From assembly GCF_001279725.1 (NCBI RefSeq), contig NZ_LGDE01000433.1:1-42615 (forward strand): DNA of 42,615 nt, given 5' to 3'. Below the pieces are notes generated by a model. The model was not told the origin of the DNA and did no database searches. It was given only the letters and a program-made list of their open reading frames with translations. This DNA is from Streptomyces sp. WM4235. Its GTDB lineage: Bacteria; Actinomycetota; Actinomycetes; Streptomycetales; Streptomycetaceae. Below, piece by piece: positions 24,728 to 31,359 of this stretch (positions are counted from its first letter, which is position 1; the number at the start of each line of letters is the position of its first letter). The position numbers and the translations under genes are program-made.

Positions 24728-25159
24728 TCATCGGCCGGTGTGCGCGCACTCGCTGTCGTCCCCGCCGCTGCGGCAGCCGACCATGCCGGTGAACCCCGGG
24801 GCCGGGTGGTCACGCTCGTCCTCGTGCCGCTGGGCCGCGCCTCCCGCGACGATCACGGCGAGCAACAGGGTCATCATGACGAGTTGGCTCCACACCACCG
24901 CCCGCGCCCCGCGCCATCCCGCCACGAGCGCGACGACCAGGGCGACGAGGAACACCACGGCGAGCGCGCCGAGGTATCCGTCGAGGCGTACGTCCGGCTC
25001 GTCCCGCGACGTGTCCAGCCGGAAGGACTCCCCGAGCCAGACGAGCGCCACCCCGCACAGGGCCAGGAGTTCCAGGAGGACGAGGCCGAAGGCCGCGCAC
25101 CCGGACCCCGGCCGCCCCACGTCCGTGCGGTCGGGGGCGGGTTCCGTCGATGTCGTCAT
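24728..25159 (-). CDS. Small membrane protein (DUF6234-like)
   Basis: A 143-residue protein with about three membrane helices: GCAAFGLVLLELLALCGVAL, YLGALAVVFLVALVVALVAG and VVWSQLVMMTLLLAVIVAG. A conserved-looking extracytoplasmic stretch, WLGESFRLDTS, lies after helix 1, and a short tail with two cysteines ends the protein. The pattern resembles the Streptomyces DUF6234 family; this is from memory and not certain. The ATG at 25159 is preceded by GTGGGGG. A perfect 30-bp palindrome lies 27 bp upstream, between this gene and the RNase HI gene, so its expression may be separately controlled. Confidence 0.72.
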   Translation of the reverse strand: MTTSTEPAPDRTDVGRPGSGCAAFGLVLLELLALCGVALVWLGESFRLDTSRDEPDVRLDGYLGALAVVFLVALVVALVAGWRGARAVVWSQLVMMTLLLAVIVAGGAAQRHEDERDHPAPGFTGMVGCRSGGDDSECAHTGR

Positions 25160-25186
25160 GCCCCCACTCTCGCCACGCGCGTCGGC

Positions 25187-25216
25187 GTGTGCATGAGTAC
25201 GCGTACTCATGCACAC
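25187..25216. promoter_or_regulatory. Perfect 30-bp palindrome
   Basis: GTGTGCATGAGTACG (25187-25201) is followed directly by its exact reverse complement CGTACTCATGCACAC (25202-25216). It starts 27 bp upstream of the small membrane protein gene and lies 10 bp after the RNase HI stop, both on the minus strand. The lack of a loop and the moderate AT content favour a protein-binding site over a terminator, though it could do both. Confidence 0.75.
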
Positions 25217-25226
25217 GGCCGAACGC

Positions 25227-25961
25227 TCACGCGCCGGCGGGCTCCGGAACCGGGCTCGCGCAGTCCGGGTGTCCCCAGCGCGTCCCGAGCTTCGCGATCA
25301 TCTCGCCGGCCGCGTACGGCTTGCCGCAGGGGCAGGTGCCGGGGAACTTGGCCTTGATGGATCGGCCGCCCCGGGGCGCCGCCTTTCCGCCGGCCGCACC
25401 CCGGGGCGCGGAGGCGCGGCTCGCGGTGGAGCGCGCGGCCGAGCTCCGGGCCGGCGCGCTGCGCACGGGCGCGGGAACCGGCATGGACGCGTCGCCCAGG
25501 GCGGTGCCCGCGGCCTGCTGGCTGACGGCCGCGTCACTGGCCGCCTGGTCGGCGATGGCGTTCAGGTGGTCGCCGTCCTCACGGTGGGCGGGCACGTAAC
25601 GGAACTCCACGTCCCGGTCCGCCAGCAGCGCGTCGATGCTCTCGACGAGTTCCCTGTTGGCCACGGGCTTGCCCGCCGCGGTCTTCCAACCGTTGCGCTT
25701 CCACGCGGGGAGCCATTGGGTCACGGCCTTCATCGCGTACTGCGAGTCCATGCGCACCTCGACGACCGCGCCGGGGGCGACGGCCTCCAACAGGCGCTGA
25801 AGGGCGGTGAGTTCGCCCACGTTGTTCGTGGCCCGGCCCAGTGGACCGGACTCCCAGCGCTCGGGGCGCCCCTCGGCGTCGGCGATGACCCAGGCCCATG
25901 CGGCGGGCCCGGGATTCCCCTTGGCCGCCCCGTCGCAGGCGGCAATGATGCGATCAGACAT
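25227..25961 (-). CDS. rnhA: Ribonuclease HI with Cys/His C-terminal tail
   Basis: Degrades RNA in RNA:DNA hybrids. Residues 1-145 are a full RNase HI domain with catalytic Asp10 (ACDGAAKGNPG), Glu50 (NNVGELTAL), Asp72 (RMDSQYAMK), His126 (VPAHREDGD) and Asp138 (HLNAIAD). A 55-residue Ala/Ser/Arg/Pro linker then leads to a C-terminal module with FPGTCPCGKPYAAGEMI and WGHPDC, giving C-x-C and H-x-x-C, a likely single zinc site. The whole protein is 244 residues, against about 150 for the bare enzyme. The ATG at 25961 was chosen because GGGGG precedes it and the catalytic strand starts straight after; an in-frame upstream start at 25979 is possible. Confidence 0.92.
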   Translation of the reverse strand: MSDRIIAACDGAAKGNPGPAAWAWVIADAEGRPERWESGPLGRATNNVGELTALQRLLEAVAPGAVVEVRMDSQYAMKAVTQWLPAWKRNGWKTAAGKPVANRELVESIDALLADRDVEFRYVPAHREDGDHLNAIADQAASDAAVSQQAAGTALGDASMPVPAPVRSAPARSSAARSTASRASAPRGAAGGKAAPRGGRSIKAKFPGTCPCGKPYAAGEMIAKLGTRWGHPDCASPVPEPAGA

Positions 25962-26025
25962 CCCCCGATCATGCCCCACCGGGGACCCGTCCTCGACCCG
26001 CGGGCGGGACGCCGGACGCCGTGCG

Positions 26026-26787
26026 TCACGTACGGAGGTACGAGGCCCCGTTGACGTCCAGGATCGTGCCGGAGGACCAGGTCGCCTCGGGCGAGGCGAG
26101 GTAGAGGACGGCCGAGGCGATCTCGCGCGGTTCGGCGACGCGGCCGAACGGGCTCTGCGCGGCGATCCGTTCGCCTTCCGGGGAGTTCAGCCGGTCGGCG
26201 ACCCGTTCGGTGGCGACGAAGCCGGGCGCCACGGAGGCGACGGCGATGCCGTGGGGTGCGAGGGAGACGGCCAGGGACTGGCCGAGGGCGTGCAGAGCCG
26301 CTTTGGTCGCCGCGTAGGCGGGGTGGTCGGGTTCGCCCCGGAAGGCGCCGCGCGAGCCGACGTTCACGATGCGGCCCCCGCGACCCTCGTCGATCATCCG
26401 GCGGGCGACGCAGTAGCTGATGTCGGCGGCGCCGAACAGGTTGACGGCGGCCGTCCGCCGCCAGGCCTCCTGCCACTGCGCGTACGGGGTGGTGGCCAGG
26501 GGGTGGGGGATCATCACGGCGGCGTTGTTCACCAGGACGTCCACCGCCCCGAGCGCCTCGACGGCCTCCGAGACGATTCCCTCGACGCGTACGGGATCGG
26601 TGAGATCGCCGGACACCAGTACGTGGCCGTCTCCGGGCAGTGTCCCGAGGACCTCACGCGCCTCGGACTGCCTGGTGGAGCAGTGCACCGCGACGCGGTC
26701 GCCGCGCTCGGCGAACGCGGTGGCGATGGCGCGGCCGATGCCCCTGGAGGCGCCGGTGACCAGTACGCCTCGACTCGCCGTGTCCAT
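26026..26787 (-). CDS. SDR family oxidoreductase
   Basis: A short-chain dehydrogenase/reductase of 253 residues using NAD(P)H. Classical motifs are in order: VLVTGASRGIGRAIA (TGxxxGxG cofactor loop), SGDLTDP, VDVLVNNAAVM (NNAG-type), VNVGSRGAF with the catalytic Ser, and YAATKAAL with Tyr and Lys. CSTRQSEA after strand 2 suggests NADPH preference. The C-terminal AEPREIASAVLYLASPEATWSSGTILDVNGA is typical of FabG-like enzymes. GGAGGGAG lies upstream; the ATG at 26787 was preferred to the adjoining GTG at 26790. A good promoter lies 33-61 bp upstream. Substrate unknown. Confidence 0.93.
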   Translation of the reverse strand: MDTASRGVLVTGASRGIGRAIATAFAERGDRVAVHCSTRQSEAREVLGTLPGDGHVLVSGDLTDPVRVEGIVSEAVEALGAVDVLVNNAAVMIPHPLATTPYAQWQEAWRRTAAVNLFGAADISYCVARRMIDEGRGGRIVNVGSRGAFRGEPDHPAYAATKAALHALGQSLAVSLAPHGIAVASVAPGFVATERVADRLNSPEGERIAAQSPFGRVAEPREIASAVLYLASPEATWSSGTILDVNGASYLRT

Positions 26788-26819
26788 CACGCGCTCCCTC
26801 CGAGCTGTTGTCGATCATG

Positions 26820-26848
26820 ACTTTGAACCGGGGCTCCCCCGATGTCAA
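26820..26848 (-). promoter_or_regulatory. Vegetative-type promoter for the SDR gene
   Basis: On the minus strand TTGACA (26848-26843) is followed after 17 nt by CAAAGT (26825-26820), a good match to the HrdB consensus at -35 and an acceptable one at -10. The gene starts at 26787. Confidence 0.6.
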
Positions 26849-26892
26849 CCGGCGGTTTTCCCGTCCCGGCCCGGGGCACGAACCCCACGGCG

Positions 26893-26943
26893 TCCCGGGT
26901 CGACCGGGGACGCCCACACCACACGGATCCGGTCGACCCGGGA
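26893..26943. repeat. 15-bp perfect inverted repeat overlapping the leader of the second methyltransferase
   Basis: TCCCGGGTCGACCGG at 26893-26907 and CCGGTCGACCCGGGA at 26929-26943 are exact reverse complements, 21 nt apart. The right arm touches the purine-rich ribosome-binding stretch (GTGAGGGG, 26944-26951) of the gene at 26957. It could be an operator, a terminator for upstream reading, or a leader hairpin affecting translation. Confidence 0.75.
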
Positions 26944-26956
26944 GTGAGGGGCTTCG

Positions 26957-27667
26957 ATGAGTGATCGCAAGACCGCGGCGGAGGTATTCGACGAGGTGGG
27001 CGCGCGCTACGAGGAGGCGTTCGGGCGGGTGCCCGGCCAGCTCGCGGCGCTGGAGTGGCTCGCCTCCCGACTGTCCCCGGGCGCACGCGTGTTGGACGTG
27101 GGCAGCGGCACCGGTCGCCCGACCGCCGAGGCGCTGGCGCGAGCGGGCTGCGCGGTGACCGGCATCGACGTGTCGGCGGAAATGGTCGGTCTGGCGCGGG
27201 CCCGGGTGCCGTCGGCCCGGTTCGAGCAGGCGGACGTGCGGACGTACACGGCGCCCGAGGGCGGCTTCGACGCGGTGTGCGCGTTCTTCCCGCTGCTGGT
27301 GATGGACCGGCGGGAGGTGGTGGCGTCGTTGGAGCGGATGCTGTCGTGGGTGGCGCCCGGCGGGTACTTCGTCATGGCGACCGTGCCGGGGGACATCCGC
27401 GATCTCGACATCGTCTGGATGGGGCACGAGGTCACGGTCAGCAGCCTGTCCGCGACCGAGTACCTGAGCCGGGTGGAGAGCGCCGGGCTGGAGGTGCTCG
27501 GCCACCACACGGCGGTGTTCACACCGGATGCCGGGACCGCCGATTCCCGCGGCGCCGCCGGGGCGCGTGTCGACCCGGAGGAGCACTTCTTCTGCCGTGC
27601 CCGTCGCCCCGCATCGGCGCCCTCCACGGCCTCCCCGACCGATCGCCCGGCAGATCGCCCGGTATGA
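26957..27667 (+). CDS. Class I SAM-dependent methyltransferase
   Basis: A 236-residue methyltransferase of the Methyltransf_25 type. Motif I is VLDVGSGTGRPTAEAL, motif II is GIDVSAEMVGLARA, followed by EQADVRTY, the motif IV-like FDAVCAFFPLLVMDR and WVAPGGYFVMATVPGD. The tail after EEHFFCRARR is low complexity (SAPSTASPTDRPADRPV) and probably unstructured. A GAGGGG ribosome-binding site precedes the ATG, close to a perfect 15-bp inverted repeat. The substrate is unknown. It shares only the general fold with the methyltransferase at 7258. Confidence 0.88.
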   Translation: MSDRKTAAEVFDEVGARYEEAFGRVPGQLAALEWLASRLSPGARVLDVGSGTGRPTAEALARAGCAVTGIDVSAEMVGLARARVPSARFEQADVRTYTAPEGGFDAVCAFFPLLVMDRREVVASLERMLSWVAPGGYFVMATVPGDIRDLDIVWMGHEVTVSSLSATEYLSRVESAGLEVLGHHTAVFTPDAGTADSRGAAGARVDPEEHFFCRARRPASAPSTASPTDRPADRPV

Positions 27668-27692
27668 CGATCGGCTGAACCGCTCTTGTGAC

Positions 27693-27744
27693 CACGGGCT
27701 CCTCATCCGCCGCCGAACGGTGCCATCGACCGAGGAGTCCCGTG
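27693..27744 (+). terminator. Hairpin after the second methyltransferase
   Basis: CACGGGCTCCTC (27693-27704) pairs with GAGGAGTCCCGTG (27732-27744) with one bulged T, leaving a 27-nt loop. It could end the methyltransferase transcript; the loop is long for an intrinsic terminator. Confidence 0.4.
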
Positions 27745-27818
27745 TGTCGCGAATTGCCCGCATTCGACTGGGTTTACGTTCGACCTGACCCCAGTCCCCC
27801 CTTGCGAAAGGCGATGTT

Positions 27819-28109
27819 GTGAAGCGAACGATGCGCAGCCGTACCTTTGCCGCCCTGACCGTGCTGGCCGCCGCCGGCGCGCTGTCCGCCGTGGCCTCCC
27901 CGGCCCTGGCCGCGACCGGCGACGGCGACGTCCACAACGTCTACATCATCGGCAGCACCAACGTGCAGTACGCGCAGGACGACAACTTCAACGCGGGTCA
28001 CGACAACACCGTCGGCTCCAACGACGGCACCGCCCCGCCGGCCGCCGCCGCCGGCGCCGCGTCCGCCATGTCGCTGCTGGACGCGTCGAACTGGGCCGAC
28101 ACCTTCTAG
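27819..28109 (+). CDS. Small secreted protein of unknown function
   Basis: A 96-residue protein with a clear Sec signal peptide: MKRTMRSRTFAALTVLAAAG, hydrophobic to about residue 25, then ASPALA-ATG at about residue 32. The mature 64 residues are acidic, with VHNVYIIGSTNVQYAQDDNF, then a Gly/Asn/Asp stretch, an Ala/Pro stretch and the end LLDASNWADTF; there are no cysteines. The GTG start has GAAAGG 7 nt upstream. The stop codon shares the palindrome CTAG with the stop of the convergent permease gene (4-bp overlap). I do not recognise the family; it is neither a chaplin nor a rodlin by sequence. Confidence 0.75.
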   Translation: MKRTMRSRTFAALTVLAAAGALSAVASPALAATGDGDVHNVYIIGSTNVQYAQDDNFNAGHDNTVGSNDGTAPPAAAAGAASAMSLLDASNWADTF

Positions 28110-29461
28110 TCGGACCGGACCTCGGTCGACCGTTCCGGCGTCGCGTCCGTCTCGCGGACGCGACGCCGGAACAGCGCGTGCAGCAGTACGGCGGTGAGGG
28201 TGCCCGCCACCACCGCACTGCCGAGGATCGTCCGGGCCCAGCCGGGGAACCCCTGGTAGACGTCGGGGGCGACGACCGGGAGCAGTCCGACGGTGAGGGC
28301 GAGCGCGATCACCGTGGAGTGGGTCTTCTCCCCCGGGTTCGCGCGCGTCAGCATGTCGACGCCCATCACGGCGATGATCCCGTAGATCACGAGCGCGGAC
28401 CCTCCGACGACCGGGGCCGGGATGCCGGCCAGCAGTCGGGTGAGGGGAGCGAGCAGTCCCACGACCACGAGCAGTACGCCGGCTCCCGCCGTGACGTGGC
28501 GGCTGCGCACCCCGGTGATCCGGCCGATCCCGATGTTCTCGGCGCTGGTCACCATCAGCGAGGTGCCGAAGAGCCCGCCGAGTACGGAGACCAGCGCGTC
28601 GGCCCTGGCCACGCGCGGCACGTCGCGTCCGGGATCGGACTCGTTGCCCACGGTCTCGCTGTTCAGGACGGTCTGTCCGGTGATCTCCGCGAGCGTGGTG
28701 AGGCTGAAGATCAACAGTGGCAGCGCGGCGAGCACGTTGAACTGCGGTGCTCCGTACGGGAGAAGGTGCGGGAGCGCCAGTCCGCTGCCGGCGGCGGGCG
28801 CGAAGGCGCCCAGCCCGGTCGTGACGGCGATCAGGGTGCCGGCGCCCATGCCGAGCAGGACCGCCGTCTGCCTCCAGACCCCGCGCAGCAGGAACATCAG
28901 CAGCACCGTCACGCCGATGGTGACGGCGGCCAGGAGGACCGCCGACGGCGCCGCGTACCCGGCGGCGGTGCGCGGACCGGTGATCAGTTGGGCGGCGACC
29001 CGGATCATGGCGATGCCGATCAGCAGCACGGCGGTACCCATGACCAGCGGCGGGAAGAAGCGGACGATCCTGGCGTAGAACGGCAGGACCGCGAACAGCA
29101 GAGCCGCCGCGAGGAGGACGGATCCGGTCGCCGTGGCGGGCCCGTGGTCCTTGGCGATCTGGATGAAGAGCGCGGTGGCCGCGCCGCCGGGCAGCATGAC
29201 GAACGGCAGCCGGGCGCCGATGCCGCGGACGCCGAGCGACTGGAGCAGCGCGCCGACGCCGCACAGTACGAGGGTGGCGCTGAGCAGGGGCGCGGTACTG
29301 TCGGCGTCGAGCCCGAGGGCCTGCCCGGTGAGGAACGTCGTGGAGACGGGCGCGGCGACCATGGCCAGCACGTGCTGCGCGGAGAGCGGGGCGAGCCGGG
29401 CCAGGGGCAGCCGCTCGTCGACCGGCCGCACCTGGCCGGACGTGGTGTCGGCGGTGGTCAC
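28106..29461 (-). CDS. NCS2/NAT family nucleobase permease
   Basis: A 451-residue integral membrane symporter of the uracil/xanthine/urate (UraA, PbuX, UacT) family, with about 12-14 hydrophobic helices. The NAT signature is present as AENIGIGRITGVRS (x-N-x-G-x-x-x-x-T-G/R), and TVLNSETVG earlier carries the second substrate-site acidic residue. The N-terminal QHVLAMVAAPVSTTFLTG is the usual helix 1. The GTG start overlaps the stop of the upstream arylsulfotransferase-like gene in a GTGA, so the two are translationally coupled. Uracil, xanthine or urate are the family's substrates; which one applies here is not readable. The last four bases overlap the stop of the small secreted protein gene. 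Confidence 0.92.
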   Translation of the reverse strand: MTTADTTSGQVRPVDERLPLARLAPLSAQHVLAMVAAPVSTTFLTGQALGLDADSTAPLLSATLVLCGVGALLQSLGVRGIGARLPFVMLPGGAATALFIQIAKDHGPATATGSVLLAAALLFAVLPFYARIVRFFPPLVMGTAVLLIGIAMIRVAAQLITGPRTAAGYAAPSAVLLAAVTIGVTVLLMFLLRGVWRQTAVLLGMGAGTLIAVTTGLGAFAPAAGSGLALPHLLPYGAPQFNVLAALPLLIFSLTTLAEITGQTVLNSETVGNESDPGRDVPRVARADALVSVLGGLFGTSLMVTSAENIGIGRITGVRSRHVTAGAGVLLVVVGLLAPLTRLLAGIPAPVVGGSALVIYGIIAVMGVDMLTRANPGEKTHSTVIALALTVGLLPVVAPDVYQGFPGWARTILGSAVVAGTLTAVLLHALFRRRVRETDATPERSTEVRSD

Positions 29462-30585
29462 GAGCCGGCCTCCGCGTTCAGCCAGGGCAGTTCCCGCGCG
29501 GTGTACCGGTACGCGCGGAAGACCGCGTTGTGTTCGGCCGGGAAGAGACCGCGCACCTCGGATTCCCGGTAGCCGCCGAAGTACGGGTTGACGTACTCCC
29601 AGCACAGGTAGCCCTCGGGGGTCACCTCGAAGAGCCGGCCGGCGGGCGAGTCCGTGACGAGGGTGTTGCCCCCGGCGAGGCGCTGGGCGCTGCCCATGAA
29701 CGGGGCGAAGAACGACTCGCGGGCGGGATCGTGGTACTCCCAGACGATCTTTCCGGAGGAGCGTTCGATCTCGATGACACGGGAGTAGGGGACGTCCGAT
29801 CCGGGCCGGAAGACGCCGTTGTCGAAGACGAGGATGTTGCCGTTGTCGAGTTCGGTGGGGGCGTGCTGCTGCGAGACCGTTCCCGGTTCGGTGCGCCAGA
29901 GGATCTCGCCGGTCTCCCGGCTGATGACGACGACGGCCGAGACGCTGCGCAGGCTCGCCAGGACGTTGCCGTCGGCGAGCGGGATCACGCTGTTGATCAG
30001 GGGCCAGTGTTCGCGCGAGTAGTCGGGGTGCAGCGCGTACTCCTCGCGGTCGAGGTGCTCGGCCGCGCGCCAGGACCAGCGGACGGAGCCGTCCGCGTCG
30101 ACCTCCTTGATCGTGTCGGCCCAGACCGTGCCGTCCGGCTCGGAGCCCGGTACGCCGCCGCGCACGGCGGCGGCGTCGGTGCCTCGCAGGGGTTCGAGGG
30201 CCGTGTAGAGGACGCGGCCCTCGCCGAGGTGGTGGGCGTCGTGGTGCTGGAGCGGGTCGCGGTGCTCGCGCAGGATCGCGCCGTCGGGGGCGGCTTCGAG
30301 CATGACGCCGCCCCGGTACTTGTGCCACATGGGGAAGAGGGCGCTCTGGTCGGGCAGTACCCCGCTGTAGGCCAGGTTCCCGTTCGCGAGGACGCGGGCG
30401 TGGCGACCGGGCCGGTAGGGGAGCTTCCACTCGTGGGCGACCTCGCCGTGCGGGTCGATCAGGTACACCTCGCCCGTCCCGGTGAGCGGGGCGAAGAGCG
30501 TGAAGCCCCCTTCCGAGGCGGAGGGGTCGAGGGCGATCAGGCCGGTGCCGCGGCGGCGGCGCAGGTTCTGGTCGATCGGGGACAT
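29458..30585 (-). CDS. Arylsulfotransferase-like beta-propeller protein
   Basis: A 375-residue protein of the ASST superfamily (Arylsulfotrans/Arylsulfotran_2 type), formed from repeated blades such as GEVYLIDPHGEVAHEWKLP, DADGSVRWSWRA, SRETGEILWRTEPG and RSSGKIVWEYHDP. Likely functional histidines are in HHDAHHLGEGRVLYT and QQHAPTELDNGNILVFDNG, the latter close to the QHDAxxLxNGNILLFDNG signature. There is no signal peptide, so unlike Gram-negative ASST it should be cytoplasmic. The ATG at 30585 has AGGAGG 5 nt upstream. It is coupled to a nucleobase permease gene and is divergent from an XRE-cupin regulator. True sulfotransfer activity is not certain; the fold also supports other hydrolytic or binding roles. 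Confidence 0.82.
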   Translation of the reverse strand: MSPIDQNLRRRRGTGLIALDPSASEGGFTLFAPLTGTGEVYLIDPHGEVAHEWKLPYRPGRHARVLANGNLAYSGVLPDQSALFPMWHKYRGGVMLEAAPDGAILREHRDPLQHHDAHHLGEGRVLYTALEPLRGTDAAAVRGGVPGSEPDGTVWADTIKEVDADGSVRWSWRAAEHLDREEYALHPDYSREHWPLINSVIPLADGNVLASLRSVSAVVVISRETGEILWRTEPGTVSQQHAPTELDNGNILVFDNGVFRPGSDVPYSRVIEIERSSGKIVWEYHDPARESFFAPFMGSAQRLAGGNTLVTDSPAGRLFEVTPEGYLCWEYVNPYFGGYRESEVRGLFPAEHNAVFRAYRYTARELPWLNAEAGS

Positions 30586-30608
30586 GCGATCCTCCTGTGA
30601 AAGTTTCT

Positions 30609-30621
30609 TTGATGAGATCAA
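30609..30621. promoter_or_regulatory. Candidate operator TTGAT-GAG-ATCAA
   Basis: A 13-bp palindrome with perfect 5-bp arms lies 24 bp upstream of the arylsulfotransferase-like gene, in an unusually AT-rich stretch. A second, weaker inverted repeat (CACTG-N6-CAGTG, 30654-30669) lies closer to the regulator gene. Both suit binding by the XRE-cupin protein. Confidence 0.55.
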
Positions 30622-30728
30622 TCGACTTAGAAGCTAGTGGTGGAGTGTTGCGGCACTGTGAAGGCAGTGCGAAGCCCGTGACCGATTGCGAGAGGATGAT
30701 CCATACAGCGGAGGAATCGAGGAACCAC

Positions 30729-31295
30729 GTGACGGACGAACCGCCCGCCCCCCTGATCGGGGCGGGCATCCGCAGACGGCGCAGGGCGCTGGACCTCACC
30801 CTCGCCGAGGTGGCGCGCCGCAGCGGGCTGTCCTCACCGTTCCTCAGCCAGATCGAGAACGACCGGGCCCGTCCCAGCATGCGTTCGCTGCAACTCATCG
30901 CCGACGCGCTGGGGACCACGGCCGTACAACTGCTGACGGCGGCCGCGAGCCCCCGGCGCGTGGACATCGTGCGCGCCGACGCCGACGCCGGGCTCGATCC
31001 GACGGCGCGGGTGCGTCCGTTGGTTCGCGGCCAACAGCAGATGCACGCCTTGGAGTTCACCGGGGACCACGACGCGGACCGCGCGTTCCGGCACCGCAAC
31101 GACGAGTTGATGTACGTCGCCGACGGAACCGTCGAGGTCGAGGCCGAGGGACGCACCCACCACCTGGGCCGGGGCGACACCCTCTACCTCACGGGCGGGG
31201 TGCGGCACCGCTGGCGGGCGCTGGAGGAGGGCACCCGCGTCCTGCTCGTCGCGGTGGCGGACCACATCGAGACGACCGTGGACCCGCGCGCCTGA
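30729..31295 (+). CDS. XRE-cupin family transcriptional regulator
   Basis: A 188-residue ligand-sensing regulator. The N-terminal XRE helix-turn-helix (about residues 8-63) reads LGAGIR-like opening, then LTLAEVARRSGLSSPFLSQI and ENDRARPSMRSLQLIADALG. The C-terminal cupin (about 105-180) has FRHRNDELMYVADGTVEVE, GRGDTLYLTGGVRHRW and VLLVAVAD, giving the small-molecule pocket. The GTG at 30729 follows GGAGGAA and GAGGAA and removes a non-conserved upstream extension; an ATG at 30696 is possible. It is divergent from the arylsulfotransferase/permease operon, and so is its likely regulator, perhaps sensing a purine-related or sulfated ligand (inference). Confidence 0.9.
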   Translation: MTDEPPAPLIGAGIRRRRRALDLTLAEVARRSGLSSPFLSQIENDRARPSMRSLQLIADALGTTAVQLLTAAASPRRVDIVRADADAGLDPTARVRPLVRGQQQMHALEFTGDHDADRAFRHRNDELMYVADGTVEVEAEGRTHHLGRGDTLYLTGGVRHRWRALEEGTRVLLVAVADHIETTVDPRA

Positions 31296-31331
31296 CCGGT
31301 CTCGAACCGTCCTCGGTACCGAGGACCGGTC
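31294..31331 (+). terminator. Nested hairpin after XRE-cupin gene
   Basis: GTCCTCGGTACCGAGGAC at 31309-31326 is a perfect 18-bp palindrome. GACCGGT (31294-31300) and ACCGGTC (31325-31331) can also pair around it. The structure begins at the stop codon and ends 17 nt before the -10 element of the kinase gene. Confidence 0.6.
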
Positions 31332-31347
31332 GTAGGGGGCCGGCCGA

Positions 31348-31353
31348 TAGCCT
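31348..31353 (+). promoter_or_regulatory. -10 element TAGCCT for a leaderless kinase transcript
   Basis: TAGCCT begins 12 nt before the GTG at 31360 with no Shine-Dalgarno in between, the same spacing as for the response regulator gene at 34947. Confidence 0.5.
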
Positions 31354-31359
31354 CGGCTC

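Noticed and set aside
28106..31180. Single 1024-codon minus-strand frame ending in the permease
   Set aside because: Only the part from 29461 is permease-like. The rest overlaps the arylsulfotransferase-like gene in another frame and the XRE-cupin gene antisense.
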